Of a DNA stretch of 64,000 nt, positions 35,683-44,610 are shown in pieces. The translations under genes were made by a program, and so were the position numbers. The stretch comes from Arthrobacter sp. KBS0703 (GTDB taxonomy: Bacteria > Actinomycetota > Actinomycetes > Actinomycetales > Micrococcaceae), in contig NZ_MVDG02000001.1 in NCBI RefSeq assembly GCF_002008315.2, positions 1,984,001 to 2,048,000 of the forward strand, read 5' to 3'. Position 1 is the stretch's first letter, and each line of letters begins with the position of its first letter. The notes beneath the pieces were generated by a model. It did not search any database. It had not been told where the DNA came from and worked only from the letters and a program-made list of their open reading frames with translations.

Positions 35683-37034
35683 TACTGCGAGAGGTTCTTG
35701 TCTATGGCTTCGTTGGCGCGCGAGAGACCATCTTGTACACCGCGCTGGCCAAGCGAAATGGCGCTGAGTTCGGTACTCAGGGCCGTTTCCCAAGTTTCTT
35801 CGCCGGGGAAGAACGGCCTGGGCTGTGCCGTCTTCATGGCCTCCAAAGTCACGGGCAAACGCCGGAACCGGGCCGCTCCGTTGCCCTCGAGCTTCTGCTC
35901 AGTCAGCGTCGGATCGGAGTAGCTGGAGACGCGCACGGGGTCGCCGCCGCCATTGGATGCCTGCAGGACGTCGTTCTTCTTCGACTCGAGCCAAACAGCG
36001 AACTTCGTGGCCTCCTCGGTGTTCTTCGAGTACTTGGACACCGAGATCACCCATTCTGCAAGATGAGCCGAACTGAGGCCGGTCGGCCCCGTCGGAATCG
36101 TCGTCATCTGCCAGTCGCCGATGGTCTTGGACGCGGATGGGTTGTCGGTGGCGAACTGGCCCCAGGACCACTGGATGGCTGTAGCGATCGAACCCTGCTG
36201 GGCTGCTGTGGTAACACTGTCATACGTGAAGTCGTTGGCTCCCGCGGGCATGTACATCATCATTTCGGACCACCGCTCAGTGGCCCCGATGCACTCAGGC
36301 GTCGTCAATATCGATTTGGTGAAGTCGGCGTTGAACGGCTTGCAGCCGAAGGAATAGGCGAAGCTCAGCCACGTGTGCACGTTGCCAAAGCCCTTGGCGG
36401 CCTGGGCGGCCCAGCCCGAAAGTTTCTGGCCGTTGAAGGTTTTGCCGTTGAAGAACTTAACTTGGGTCAGCCACTCGTCCATCGTCTTCGGTACACCAAG
36501 CGCGTTCCCGGTTTCCGCCTGGTACTGGTCTTTCATGGTCTGGTCGCCATAAAGTGCGCCGTTGTACCAGAGCGTCGCCGGGTGGACCGTCTGCGGAATT
36601 CCCAGGAGCTTGTTATCCCAAGTGGCGACCTTGAGGCTCAACGGCAGGAAGTCCTCTTTGTCCTGGAGGGCATTATCCAGGGGAACCAGATGCCCGCCCT
36701 TGCCGAATTCCGGGATCCAGTTGTAGTCAACGTTGAAGATGTCGTAGCTGGAGTCCTGTCCGGCGAACAGTGTGGCCATCTTTTCGTGGATCGCATCACG
36801 ACCCACGAGTTCGACATTCACCTTCACCCCGGTTTCCTTTTCATACTCGGGGGCGAGTTTCTCCTGGACAACCTTGCCCCAGTCGGCAGGGAGGAAAATG
36901 GCATTCAGCGTCTTCTTGCCTGAGTCGTTCTGGGGTGCGCCGGCGGCGCAGCCGCTCAACGCAACCGCCGCAGCGGTAATCACGCCGAGAGCCCCGATTC
37001 GCAGCTTTGCGCTTCGTTTCTGGCTAGCTTTCAT
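35682..37034 (-). CDS. Extracellular sugar-binding lipoprotein (family 1)
   Basis: About 450 residues from the ATG at 37034; an in-frame ATG at 37052 is the alternative. The signal peptide KRSAKLRIGALGVITAAAVA ends in the lipobox LSGCAAG, so the mature protein is a membrane-anchored lipoprotein. The core matches family 1 solute-binding proteins (YEKETGVKVNVELVGRDAIH, DIFNVDYNWIPEFGKGGHLV, FAVWLESKKNDVLQASNGGG). It feeds the two permeases encoded downstream. Ligand is unknown; the adjacent dehydrogenase and epimerases suggest a rare sugar or polyol. Confidence 0.9.
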   Translation of the reverse strand: MKASQKRSAKLRIGALGVITAAAVALSGCAAGAPQNDSGKKTLNAIFLPADWGKVVQEKLAPEYEKETGVKVNVELVGRDAIHEKMATLFAGQDSSYDIFNVDYNWIPEFGKGGHLVPLDNALQDKEDFLPLSLKVATWDNKLLGIPQTVHPATLWYNGALYGDQTMKDQYQAETGNALGVPKTMDEWLTQVKFFNGKTFNGQKLSGWAAQAAKGFGNVHTWLSFAYSFGCKPFNADFTKSILTTPECIGATERWSEMMMYMPAGANDFTYDSVTTAAQQGSIATAIQWSWGQFATDNPSASKTIGDWQMTTIPTGPTGLSSAHLAEWVISVSKYSKNTEEATKFAVWLESKKNDVLQASNGGGDPVRVSSYSDPTLTEQKLEGNGAARFRRLPVTLEAMKTAQPRPFFPGEETWETALSTELSAISLGQRGVQDGLSRANEAIDKNLSQ

Positions 37035-37076
37035 GTTGTTCTCTTTCTTCATCGAAATAGGACGGTTGGTAGAGAC

Positions 37077-38126
37077 TTAAGAGGGGTTAGAGCTCATTTG
37101 GATGTGGACCTTAACAATCGATTTGTCCGTCTCAAGGCCGCGGATGGCTTCGATGGCTTCGCTAAGCGGTCGGACGGAGTCAACAATCAGCGCGGGGTCG
37201 AATCGCCCTGAAGCGAGAAGCTCTATGGCCCGGGGCCAGGTGTCGTAGGTGCCCGCGTACGAGCCAACGATGGTGAGCTCTTTGGAATAGATATCGAAGG
37301 GCCGCAGAGACATGGAGGCTGTTTGAGGCGCCGCACCGTAGGCAAGCACCCGGCCACCGCGACGTACGAGGGAAATCGCCGCTTCGTAGGTGGGGATGGA
37401 GCCGACGGCTTCGATGACCACGTCGGGCCCCACACCGTCGGTCATGTAGGCCACCTCGTCGGCGAAGCCGCTGTCGAAAGGGCTAAGAACGTTGTCGGCA
37501 CCGAGTCGTTTGGCAACCTCTCGACGGTCCGGATCCGGTTCTGAGACGATCACGTTGCTTGCCCCGGAGAGTTTGGCCAAGGCAATGTGAGCGAGCCCCA
37601 TCGGGCCGCCCCCGATGATGAGTACGCGCTCACCGGACTTGATACCGATCCGGTCCTGGCCATGAATTGCGCAGGCAAGCGGTTCAACGTATGCCGCTGC
37701 GTCCAAGCTCAGGGATTGCGGCAGAACGTAGACGTTTGATACAGGTACCACGACGTATTCCGCGAGTCCGCCCGAGGAATGGACTCCGAGTTGCGAGACC
37801 GCCGGGCAGAAGAGTTTTTGGCTCCTTCGGCAGAAAAAACATTGGCCACAAGCGATGTTGATGTCCACGACCACGTTGTCATGCACTGCCAGAGAACCGG
37901 TGTTTAAACCGAGGGCGGCAATGGTTCCAGAAAATTCATGCCCCAGGGTCAGCGGCAGGTTGGGCGCGGGGAATGTGCCTTTGGCGATGTGCAGGTCCGT
38001 GCCGCAGATTCCGCTACGCCAGACCTTGATCAAAACTTCACCCGAGCGAGGCTCGGGTACTGGGACTTCGTCAAGTCGAAGGTCTCCTGGCGCGTGAAGT
38101 CGCACTGCTGTCATTGTGTCTCTCAT
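37077..38126 (-). CDS. Zinc-dependent sugar/polyol dehydrogenase (MDR family)
   Basis: 349 residues from the ATG at 38126 (MRDTMTAVRLHAPG). Catalytic zinc ligands are in GICGTDLHIAKG (Cys), LTLGHEFSGTIAA (His, Glu) and VEPLACAIHG (Glu). The structural zinc site is complete (CGQCFFCRRSQKLFC). The cofactor motif is VLIIGGGPMGLAHIALAKLS, and SEPDPDRREVAKRLG suggests NAD. It resembles sorbitol or threonine dehydrogenases. Being first in the leftward operon, it may catalyse the first oxidation of an imported polyol to the ketose handled by the epimerases. Confidence 0.88.
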   Translation of the reverse strand: MRDTMTAVRLHAPGDLRLDEVPVPEPRSGEVLIKVWRSGICGTDLHIAKGTFPAPNLPLTLGHEFSGTIAALGLNTGSLAVHDNVVVDINIACGQCFFCRRSQKLFCPAVSQLGVHSSGGLAEYVVVPVSNVYVLPQSLSLDAAAYVEPLACAIHGQDRIGIKSGERVLIIGGGPMGLAHIALAKLSGASNVIVSEPDPDRREVAKRLGADNVLSPFDSGFADEVAYMTDGVGPDVVIEAVGSIPTYEAAISLVRRGGRVLAYGAAPQTASMSLRPFDIYSKELTIVGSYAGTYDTWPRAIELLASGRFDPALIVDSVRPLSEAIEAIRGLETDKSIVKVHIQMSSNPS

Positions 38127-38682
38127 AGGAATTGCTTTCTCGTTTCGCCGTTTTGCTTGCCGATGGGGGAGGGTATCTGCTGCTGGCTCTCGGGCGGCCT
38201 CACGAGAGGCCGTCGGAACGTCGGTCATGCCGCCCTCGACGACGTCTGGTGGGTCGCCTACACGACGGCCGAGCGGTTGCGCGGGCGGCACTGGCGTGGC
38301 TGACTGACGCGCAGCCGGTATTTCCGCTTTGGCTGCCGAACGGCCCTGCTTCGAACCTGAGCGATGAAGTCGACATCGACAGACCTACCCTTGGTGGAAG
38401 GGCTACCCTGACTCCGTCGATTTCCATGCCGAAACAGTGACACGAACCCCCTGGCTTTCGTCAGGCAATCAACAAAAGTCTGCACCTTTTGACGCTGTTG
38501 GAGATGCAATGCACGTCCAAGCTGCACTTTTTGACGCAACGGCATCGACGAGTGGACGAGAACGAGTGGGCACCTTGACACTGAATGGAGAAGAAGACCC
38601 ATCGGGGTCCTGTGAGCCTGATGCGTCAAGACCTCAGTCTCATCGTTCCCCTTTTTCAAGCCCCGAAATGGAGAGACGAGAC
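38127..38682. promoter_or_regulatory. Divergent promoter region between the polyol operon and its ROK regulator
   Basis: About 555 bp with no supported gene. It separates the leftward operon (start 38126) from the rightward ROK gene (start 38683). It contains a pair of near-identical 16-bp direct repeats (38480-38495 and 38522-38537) and a possible -35 TTGACA at about 38575. Confidence 0.55.
38480..38537. promoter_or_regulatory. Two 16-bp direct repeats, 42 bp apart
   Basis: CTGCACCTTTTGACGC (38480-38495) and CTGCACTTTTTGACGC (38522-38537) differ at one base. The 42-bp period equals about four helical turns, placing both on one face of the DNA. Position between a catabolic operon and a ROK regulator makes them candidate operators. 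Confidence 0.5.
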
Positions 38683-39957
38683 ATGGACAATGGAGGCCCA
38701 GGCGAACTTTTGCACATGCTGCGGGATGGACGCCCGCGAACCAGGGCAGAGCTTGCACGGATTACGGGCTTGGGTCGAGGTGCCGTCAGTTCTCGTCTTG
38801 AGCCACTTCTAAAACTCGGGCTAGTTGTCCCCGTATCGGATGCGGCTTCCACCGGAGGCCGCCCGTCGGCGCGTCTAGCCTTCAACCCCGGTGCCAGAGT
38901 GGCCGCTGCGGCCGACGTCGGAGCCACACACGCGACAGTGGCTCTCACGGACCTGGCGGGAAGGGTACTCGTGGAAACCACTGAACGACTTGAGATTTCG
39001 CGCGGACCGGAAGCTGTTCTGGACTGGCTAACAATGACGCTGACTGGTCATTTGAAAGCGATGAAGCGTCCGGCGAGGGACATCATCGCTTTCGGCATCG
39101 GCCTACCCGGTCCTGTTGAACACTCGACCGGAAGGCCCACGAGCCCACCGATCATGCCGGGATGGGACGGATTCGATGTTCCCGCTTACGTTCGGCAGAC
39201 CTTAGACGTACCCGTACTTGTCGATAACGATGTCAATCTCATGGCCCTCGGCGAGCGGGCGACACGCTGGCCCAAGGAAGACAACATGATCTTCCTTAAA
39301 ATCGCCACCGGCATCGGCTCGGGGGTGATCAGTGGAGGCGTACTGCAGCGAGGCGCGGCAGGAGTCGCTGGAGATGTCGGCCATATTGCTGTTTCCACGG
39401 GGGCAGGAATTCGATGCCGCTGTGGCAAGACTGCCTGCCTGGAAGCCATTGCAGGCGCTCCGGCCGTCGCCGCACGACTCCGCGAAAAAGGATTCGAGGC
39501 CTTCACCGCAAATGACGTCGTCGCGCTCGTCCGTTCCGGCGATTTGGCTGCCATTCAAGCCGTCCGGCAGGCTGGCCGCGACATCGGAGAAATGCTCAAC
39601 ATGTGCGTGAGCTTCATCAACCCCTCCCTCATTGTCGTGGGCGGATCGCTTGCACAGTCCGGTGAACATTTGATCGCCGGGATACGCGAAACGGTCTATG
39701 CACGCTCAACGCCGCTGGCGACCCAGCACCTGAATATCACCCAATCCGAAACCGGGCCGGAAGCTGGCGTGGTTGGGGCCAGCATCTTGGCCGTCGAACA
39801 TGTCCTCGCCCCTCACCGAGTCAACGACCTCGCAATCAGGCTCCATTCCGAGGGACACGAAGACACTCACCGTCTTCAGAAAATGGAGGACGCCTCCTTG
39901 ATGTCCCAGCCGCTCCCTGACGTGCTGGACAAACAACTGCAGGACACATTCCCTTGA
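38683..39957 (+). CDS. ROK-family transcriptional repressor
   Basis: 424 residues from the ATG at 38683 (DNGGPGELLHMLRDGRPRTR), with GGAGAG upstream. The winged HTH is TRAELARITGLGRGAVSSRL (residues 20-39). The ROK sugar-kinase-like domain has DVGATHATVALTDLAG, FGIGLPGPVEHSTG, VDNDVNLMALGE and GSGVISGGVLQRGAAGVAGD. The zinc motif is GHIAVSTGAG followed by CRCGKTACLEAIAG. These proteins (NagC, Mlc, XylR type) release DNA when a sugar or sugar phosphate binds. It is divergent from the polyol operon and is the likely repressor. A C-terminal tail of about 40 residues beyond the domain is unusual. Confidence 0.9.
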   Translation: MDNGGPGELLHMLRDGRPRTRAELARITGLGRGAVSSRLEPLLKLGLVVPVSDAASTGGRPSARLAFNPGARVAAAADVGATHATVALTDLAGRVLVETTERLEISRGPEAVLDWLTMTLTGHLKAMKRPARDIIAFGIGLPGPVEHSTGRPTSPPIMPGWDGFDVPAYVRQTLDVPVLVDNDVNLMALGERATRWPKEDNMIFLKIATGIGSGVISGGVLQRGAAGVAGDVGHIAVSTGAGIRCRCGKTACLEAIAGAPAVAARLREKGFEAFTANDVVALVRSGDLAAIQAVRQAGRDIGEMLNMCVSFINPSLIVVGGSLAQSGEHLIAGIRETVYARSTPLATQHLNITQSETGPEAGVVGASILAVEHVLAPHRVNDLAIRLHSEGHEDTHRLQKMEDASLMSQPLPDVLDKQLQDTFP

Positions 39958-40257
39958 CCACATCTCCCACTGAAGGTGCGTAAGACAGCAACGCCAAGGT
40001 CTAAAGCGACAGGTTGGGTCATGTCTCCCAGCCTCCGCGCATTCCAGGGCATGCAGGCCCAGGCGGCTCCAATACTCGTCGGGTGGGGTGCCCATACCAA
40101 ACTCATCAACGCCACAATCAGAGCGTTATATAGAAGTAAACTAGCCCTAACAGCTGAGGTCCTTCGGCCAGCCTTATGAGCCACCGCAACCGCTTCCTCA
40201 GGCGCCGCGGCATCTCCCAAGTCCGCCATAATGGTTCAGCTGGTGAAGGAGGATGGC
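39958..40257. other. Intergenic region with an AT-rich patch
   Basis: 300 bp between the ROK and AraC-type genes. No gene is supported. A short AT-rich patch at about 40120-40145 (GCGTTATATAGAAGTAAAC) could hold the promoter of the AraC-type gene, whose ribosome site AAGGAGG is at about 40245. Confidence 0.5.
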
Positions 40258-41280
40258 ATGCCTCAATCTGGTAACGGGAACAGCGGCCGTCTGCGACGAT
40301 ATGCAGTGCAGGAGGGGCTGAACCCCGAACAAAGGTTCGAACACTGGCGAATGTGGTACGGCAGCGCCGTCGAAACCCCAATGCGGTTGGAAAAAGCGAT
40401 ACGTCAGACTCCTGTGTCCTTCAATCCTTCAGCCATTAATCTCGCCGGGCCGGGCTTCAGCCTCATAGAGATGCACAACGCCCCCGCGTTGGGCTCGTGG
40501 GCACCGAATCCCGACGCCGCCGACCTGCGCCTGGCCTACTTCCGCAAGGCGCCGGGCCTAACGCTCACTCTCAACGGTGTTCCTGAGCCAGTATCACCAG
40601 GCTCCGTCAGGTTCATCGATACCTCGCAGGGCGGAAGTTTTGATGCGCCCGAAGGTTTTCACGCCTTGCAGCTTAACATCGACCGCAGCAGCCTAAATGT
40701 GAGCGAGGCCGAACTACGCTCCCTACTTCGACTACCTGACCTAGCAAAACACCCAATTGTGGGCACTTTCGTGATCCCTGCCCTCATGAGTTGGAAGCGG
40801 CCGGGCATCGACCGGGCGGCGTCGGGGACCGGAGACATCCTCAGATCTGTGATGGCAACCTTGGTGGGCTCCCTGCTCGAAACGCCGATCGACGATGAGG
40901 CGAAGAAACCGGCCCTAAGCCGGGCAGTGAAGAAATACCTTGAAGCCAGTTATGACGACCCCAATCTGGACGTGGCAATGGTCGCCGAAAGGTTTAACCT
41001 CTCCCGTCGCTCCCTGTTTTACATTTTCGAGAACGAAGAACTCCACCTGGGTGAGCGGATACGCGCGTTGAGAACGCGCAAAGCCCTCGAACTCCTCCTC
41101 CAGCCCGGCGCCCACGGGATCACCTTCTCTGAAATCGCGACAACATGCGGATTCACCAATGTGCAAAGCATGCGCCGTGCAGTGAAGGAATTTACGGGGA
41201 TGAATGTGAGGGAGATCCATCGATCCGAGACCGTCGTTCGTGTGGCGCTGCAACAGCTGCGGGAGTCACTGAAGCCTTAG
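40258..41280 (+). CDS. AraC-family transcriptional regulator
   Basis: 340 residues from the ATG at 40258, chosen for the near-perfect AAGGAGG before it. The N-terminal 200 residues look like the AraC-binding-2 cupin-like ligand domain (GLNPEQRFEHWRMWYGSAVE, FHALQLNIDRSSLNVSEAEL). The C-terminal double HTH has DVAMVAERFNLSRRSLFYIF and ITFSEIATTCGFTNVQSMRR. It is probably an activator. It lies beside the ROK gene and just before the IS21-family element. Its target could be the polyol operon or genes displaced by the insertion. Confidence 0.88.
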   Translation: MPQSGNGNSGRLRRYAVQEGLNPEQRFEHWRMWYGSAVETPMRLEKAIRQTPVSFNPSAINLAGPGFSLIEMHNAPALGSWAPNPDAADLRLAYFRKAPGLTLTLNGVPEPVSPGSVRFIDTSQGGSFDAPEGFHALQLNIDRSSLNVSEAELRSLLRLPDLAKHPIVGTFVIPALMSWKRPGIDRAASGTGDILRSVMATLVGSLLETPIDDEAKKPALSRAVKKYLEASYDDPNLDVAMVAERFNLSRRSLFYIFENEELHLGERIRALRTRKALELLLQPGAHGITFSEIATTCGFTNVQSMRRAVKEFTGMNVREIHRSETVVRVALQQLRESLKP

Positions 41281-41370
41281 CGCCTAAACGCGCTGGAAGC
41301 GTTGTTGACGCCAATCGAAAATAGGGCCAATAACGCCAACTGAAAATGAGGCCACTGACCATTATGGAAG

Positions 41371-42605
41371 GTGATCACATTGGATGTTTGGGCGCAGATA
41401 CGCCACCGATACGCGACGGAGAAAATCTCCAAGAGGGAGCTGGCTAAACAGCTCGGAGTTTCCCGGGGGACGGTGGACCGGGCGTTGGAAGCGGAGCGGC
41501 CGCCGAAGTATGAGCGGAAGCCGGCCGGATCGAGCTTCGATGGTTACGCGCCGCAGGTCCGGGCCTTGTTGGTGCAGACGCCGACGATGCCGGCCTCGGT
41601 ACTGGCCGAACGCGTCGGCTGGACGGGCTCTGCATCCTTGTTTCGGGACAAGGTCCGTGGACTCCGGCCCGAGTATATGCCGGCGGATCCGGTGGACCGG
41701 CTGGTCCATGAACCGGGCCAGGCGATGCAGTGCGATTTGTGGTTCCCCATGAGCCGCTGCCCCTGGGGCGCGGGCAGGAGGGCAAGCCTCCGGTGCTGGT
41801 GATGACGAGCGCGTTCTCCGGATACATCCAGGCCAGGATGCTGCCGACCCGCACGACCTTTGATCTGCTGGGCGGGATGTGGTCGCTGCTGCAGGAGGCC
41901 GGTGCAGTCCCCAAACAGCTGGTCTGGGACAACGAATCAGGGATCGGCCAGGGCCGGCTGACCGAGCCGGCGGCGGCGTTCGCCGGCGTGCTGGGCTGCG
42001 AGATCCGGCAGTTGCCGCCACGGGATCCGGAATCCAAGGGCATCGTGGAGCGGATGAACCGTTACTTCCGCCAGGGCTTTATGCCCGGTCGGACGTTCGC
42101 GGCCCCGCTGGATTTCAACGACCAGCTCGCGGACTGGCTGCCGCGCGCGAACGCCCGCTACTCCCGGACCCGGCACGGCCGTCCGGTCGAGCTTTTCGTC
42201 CGGGACCGGGATGCGATGCGGCCCTTGACGCCGGTGGCGCCCGAGTTCGCCTTCCGCAGCAGCGTCCGGCTGCCACGGGACTACTACGTGCGGGTCTTCT
42301 CCAACGACTATTCCGTGGACCCGGGCGCGATCGGGCGGATCGTGAACGTCGAAGCAGACCTGGAAAAGGTGACCGTGAGCGCAGACGGCCGGCTGCTGGC
42401 CAGCCACGAGCGGCGGTGGGCCAGGCACCAGATCTTCACCGACCCCGCGCACGTGGACAAGGCCGCCTCCCTCCGACGGATCCACCGCAGCGTCAAGGCC
42501 GGACGGTCCACGGTGGTGGAGGAACGGGACCTGTCGATCTATGACGAACTGTTCGGCGTCGCCATCCCCGACGATGCCCGCGAGCTCTCCGGGGCAGGAC
42601 GGTGA
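41371..42605 (+). pseudogene. istA: IS21-family transposase IstA, one-base frameshift
   Basis: The first part has the HTH KISKRELAKQLGVSRGTVDR (residues 18-37) and GWTGSASLFRDKVRGLRPEY, ending at PGQAMQCDLWFP. The remainder reads in the next frame from HEPLPLGRGQEGKPPVLVMT through the catalytic WDNESGIGQGRL and ESKGIVERMNRYFRQGFMPG to a stop at 42605. Restoring one C in the CCCC run at about 41748-41751 gives a continuous protein of about 410 residues. IS21 transposases are not known to need frameshifting, so this is a mutation or a sequencing error. The stop overlaps the istB start (GTGA). Confidence 0.85.
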
Positions 42606-43360
42606 GCGCTGCAGTGAAGGACATCGAGTACTACGCCCGAGCACTGCGCGCCCCGCGGATCGCCGACGGCTACCGGACCCTCGGGGACCGGGCCCGGGAG
42701 GCAGGCTGGTCACACGAGGAATACCTCGCTGCTGTCCTCTCCCGCGAGGTCGCCGAACGCGAGGCCTCCGGGGCCGCCCTGCGGATCAGGGCAGCGAGGT
42801 TCCCCGGACACAAGCTGCTGGAAGAGTTCAACTTCGACCACCAGCCTGCCGCGGACCGGAACCTCGTCGCGCATCTGGGCACCGGGGTCTTCCTGGAAGA
42901 AGCCAAGAACGTGGTCCTGCTCGGCCCGCCCGGCACCGGGAAAACCCATCTGGCCGTCGGGATCGGGATCCGGGCCGCGCGCGCCGGGCACCGCGTCCTG
43001 TTCGACACCGCGACCGGGTGGGTGTCGAGACTGGCCGAAGCCCACGACCGCGGCCGCCTGCCCCAGGAGCTGGCCAAGTTGCGCCGATACAAGCTGCTCA
43101 TCGTTGACGAAGTCGGCTACATCCCCTTCGACCAGGATTCCGCCAACCTGTTCTTCCAGCTCGTCTCATCCCGCTATGAACACGCCTCCCTGGTGCTTAC
43201 CAGCAACCTCGCCTTCAGCAGGTGGGGCGAAGTCTTCAGCGACGCGACAGTGGCCTCGGCGATGATCGACCGGATCGTTCACCACGCAGAAGTCCTGAAC
43301 CTCACCGGCAGCAGCTACCGGCTCCGGAACAAGACAAGAACCCAGCTTCAGGCACAATAG
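42602..43360 (+). CDS. istB: IS21-family helper ATPase IstB
   Basis: 252 residues from the GTG at 42602, overlapping the istA stop by four bases. AAA+ ATPase motifs are complete: Walker A LLGPPGTGKTHLAVGIG (about residue 105), Walker B KLLIVDEVGYIPFDQDSANL (about 165), and sensor region LVLTSNLAFSRWGEVF. The C-terminus ends in the usual LTGSSYRLRNK. It prepares target DNA and activates the IstA transposase. It looks functional even though istA is broken. Confidence 0.95.
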   Translation: MSAAVKDIEYYARALRAPRIADGYRTLGDRAREAGWSHEEYLAAVLSREVAEREASGAALRIRAARFPGHKLLEEFNFDHQPAADRNLVAHLGTGVFLEEAKNVVLLGPPGTGKTHLAVGIGIRAARAGHRVLFDTATGWVSRLAEAHDRGRLPQELAKLRRYKLLIVDEVGYIPFDQDSANLFFQLVSSRYEHASLVLTSNLAFSRWGEVFSDATVASAMIDRIVHHAEVLNLTGSSYRLRNKTRTQLQAQ

Positions 43361-43429
43361 AACAGCAACCAGTGGCCCTGTTTTCAGTCGGCAAAACTGG
43401 CCCTATTTTCGGTTGGCGTTAACAAGCGT

Positions 43430-44570
43430 GGATACTCAACCGCCCGATCCCTTTCAGACCGGCGCTCGGCCTGTCTGCTAGGACATGTCCAAACTTTGAC
43501 CTGTGACCGCAGGACTGCTTGATAACAGCAGGGGCAATGCCCCCGCCGCTCTGAAATCGCACACCTGGCAACGAATGGACCAGTCAACCCCTGACCCCCA
43601 CGAGGGACTTTATGCTGCCGTCAACCAGGAACTTCCGATTGGACCACACCCCGACCTGCCGTCAGGCTTTCACCCAAATGCCGTCCCTGTCGCAGCAGGT
43701 CCAGAGGGCGTTTCGACACTCCCTTTGCGAAGAGTCTTAGATCCCAAATGACAGCCCGCCGCCCGGGGCCGGTCTTTGTTGGCAGCCCGACCAGAAAGTC
43801 CAAGCACATCCGGTGCTAGCAACGTGTCTAGGCCGGCTGAGGGGCTGGTTCTTTGCTCGACTATCTGGACTCACCGCTGTGCTCTCCGCTCCCCGGCTTG
43901 CAGGCTGCCCGGCTGGTCCTATACATGAACTCCCCCGGTCCGGTGAACCCGCTGCAGCATCGGGTAAGGATCGGATTACTTAGATGGAAGGTCTACGGCT
44001 GCAGTCGATGGGGGCCCGTGTTGAAGTAAAGTCGTGCGCTGTCCACACTTCTCGGGAAGTTTGTACACACGCCTAGCATAAGACGCGTCTGACCTGCGAC
44101 AACACTGGATCGGTAGGTGGTCTGCAGTCCCACACACCATAACTCCTCACCGGTTCTGGGTCGGTGCCTGCTGAGCCCATGGGCTGCAGAGACACTTCGG
44201 GCCATGTGCCGCCCGGCACAAAGATACGGGTGACCCGCACCAGCCCCATCTTGTCCCCGCTCACCGAGCAGCTTCGCGGAAATCCTGGCGGGCGGTCATG
44301 TCGGCACCATCCGCCGATTGCATGGATAAGGGACAGCCCGAAAAGGCCGGCGGCACAACCGAAAGAAAGCACGGCACGCATGAACGCCGATTCACGGGCG
44401 CTCAGCCATACCGGCCACCCGTTGACAAGGTGTTGACACTGTCAACACCTGTTTGGCCCGACAAACACGCCGCCAACCGCCCTGACAAGCCCGCGGGGAG
44501 CACCTGCTGGATGAAAAAGCGGGAAGAAATCTCCCCCTGGTCACGTCGTCCACACAACCCATAGCAATGA
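43430..44570. other. Gene-poor stretch right of the IS21 element
   Basis: About 1.1 kb in which no frame gives a recognisable protein, a good start and coherent codon use together. The one structural item is a 10-bp-arm palindrome at 44428-44450. It is likely decayed island-edge DNA. Confidence 0.5.
44428..44450. promoter_or_regulatory. Palindrome with 10-bp arms
   Basis: AGGTGTTGAC (44428-44437) and GTCAACACCT (44441-44450) are perfect reverse complements around ACT. Two overlapping TTGACA hexamers at 44422 and 44433 could serve as -35 boxes. No intact gene begins nearby on either strand, so it may be an orphan operator or a partition-type site of the element that once occupied this spot. 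Confidence 0.4.
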
Positions 44571-44610
44571 ATGAGTGATGGCCAACAACGGCCACCCAGG
44601 ACAAGCCACA

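Larger units (their letters stand above)
41303..43424 (+). mobile_element. IS21-family insertion sequence
   Basis: A 2.12-kb element whose ends both start TGTT-ACGCCAA. The terminal regions (41303-41357 and, inverted, 43370-43424) match over about 55 bp and each contain two copies of a GCCAAYYGAAAATAGGGCCA-like repeat, the multiple binding sites typical of IS21. The insertion is flanked by a 5-bp duplication, AGCGT at 41298-41302 and 43425-43429. It holds istA and istB in the usual overlapping order. The intact ends and duplication indicate a fairly recent insertion, although istA carries a frameshift. Confidence 0.92.

Noticed and set aside
41740..41760. Programmed frameshifting in istA
   Set aside because: The run is only CCCC with no slippery heptamer or stimulatory structure noticed, and IS21 transposases are normally one frame.
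44073..44381. Minus-strand frame of about 100 codons in the gene-poor region
   Set aside because: No ribosome site, no family resemblance and overlapping alternative frames of similar length.
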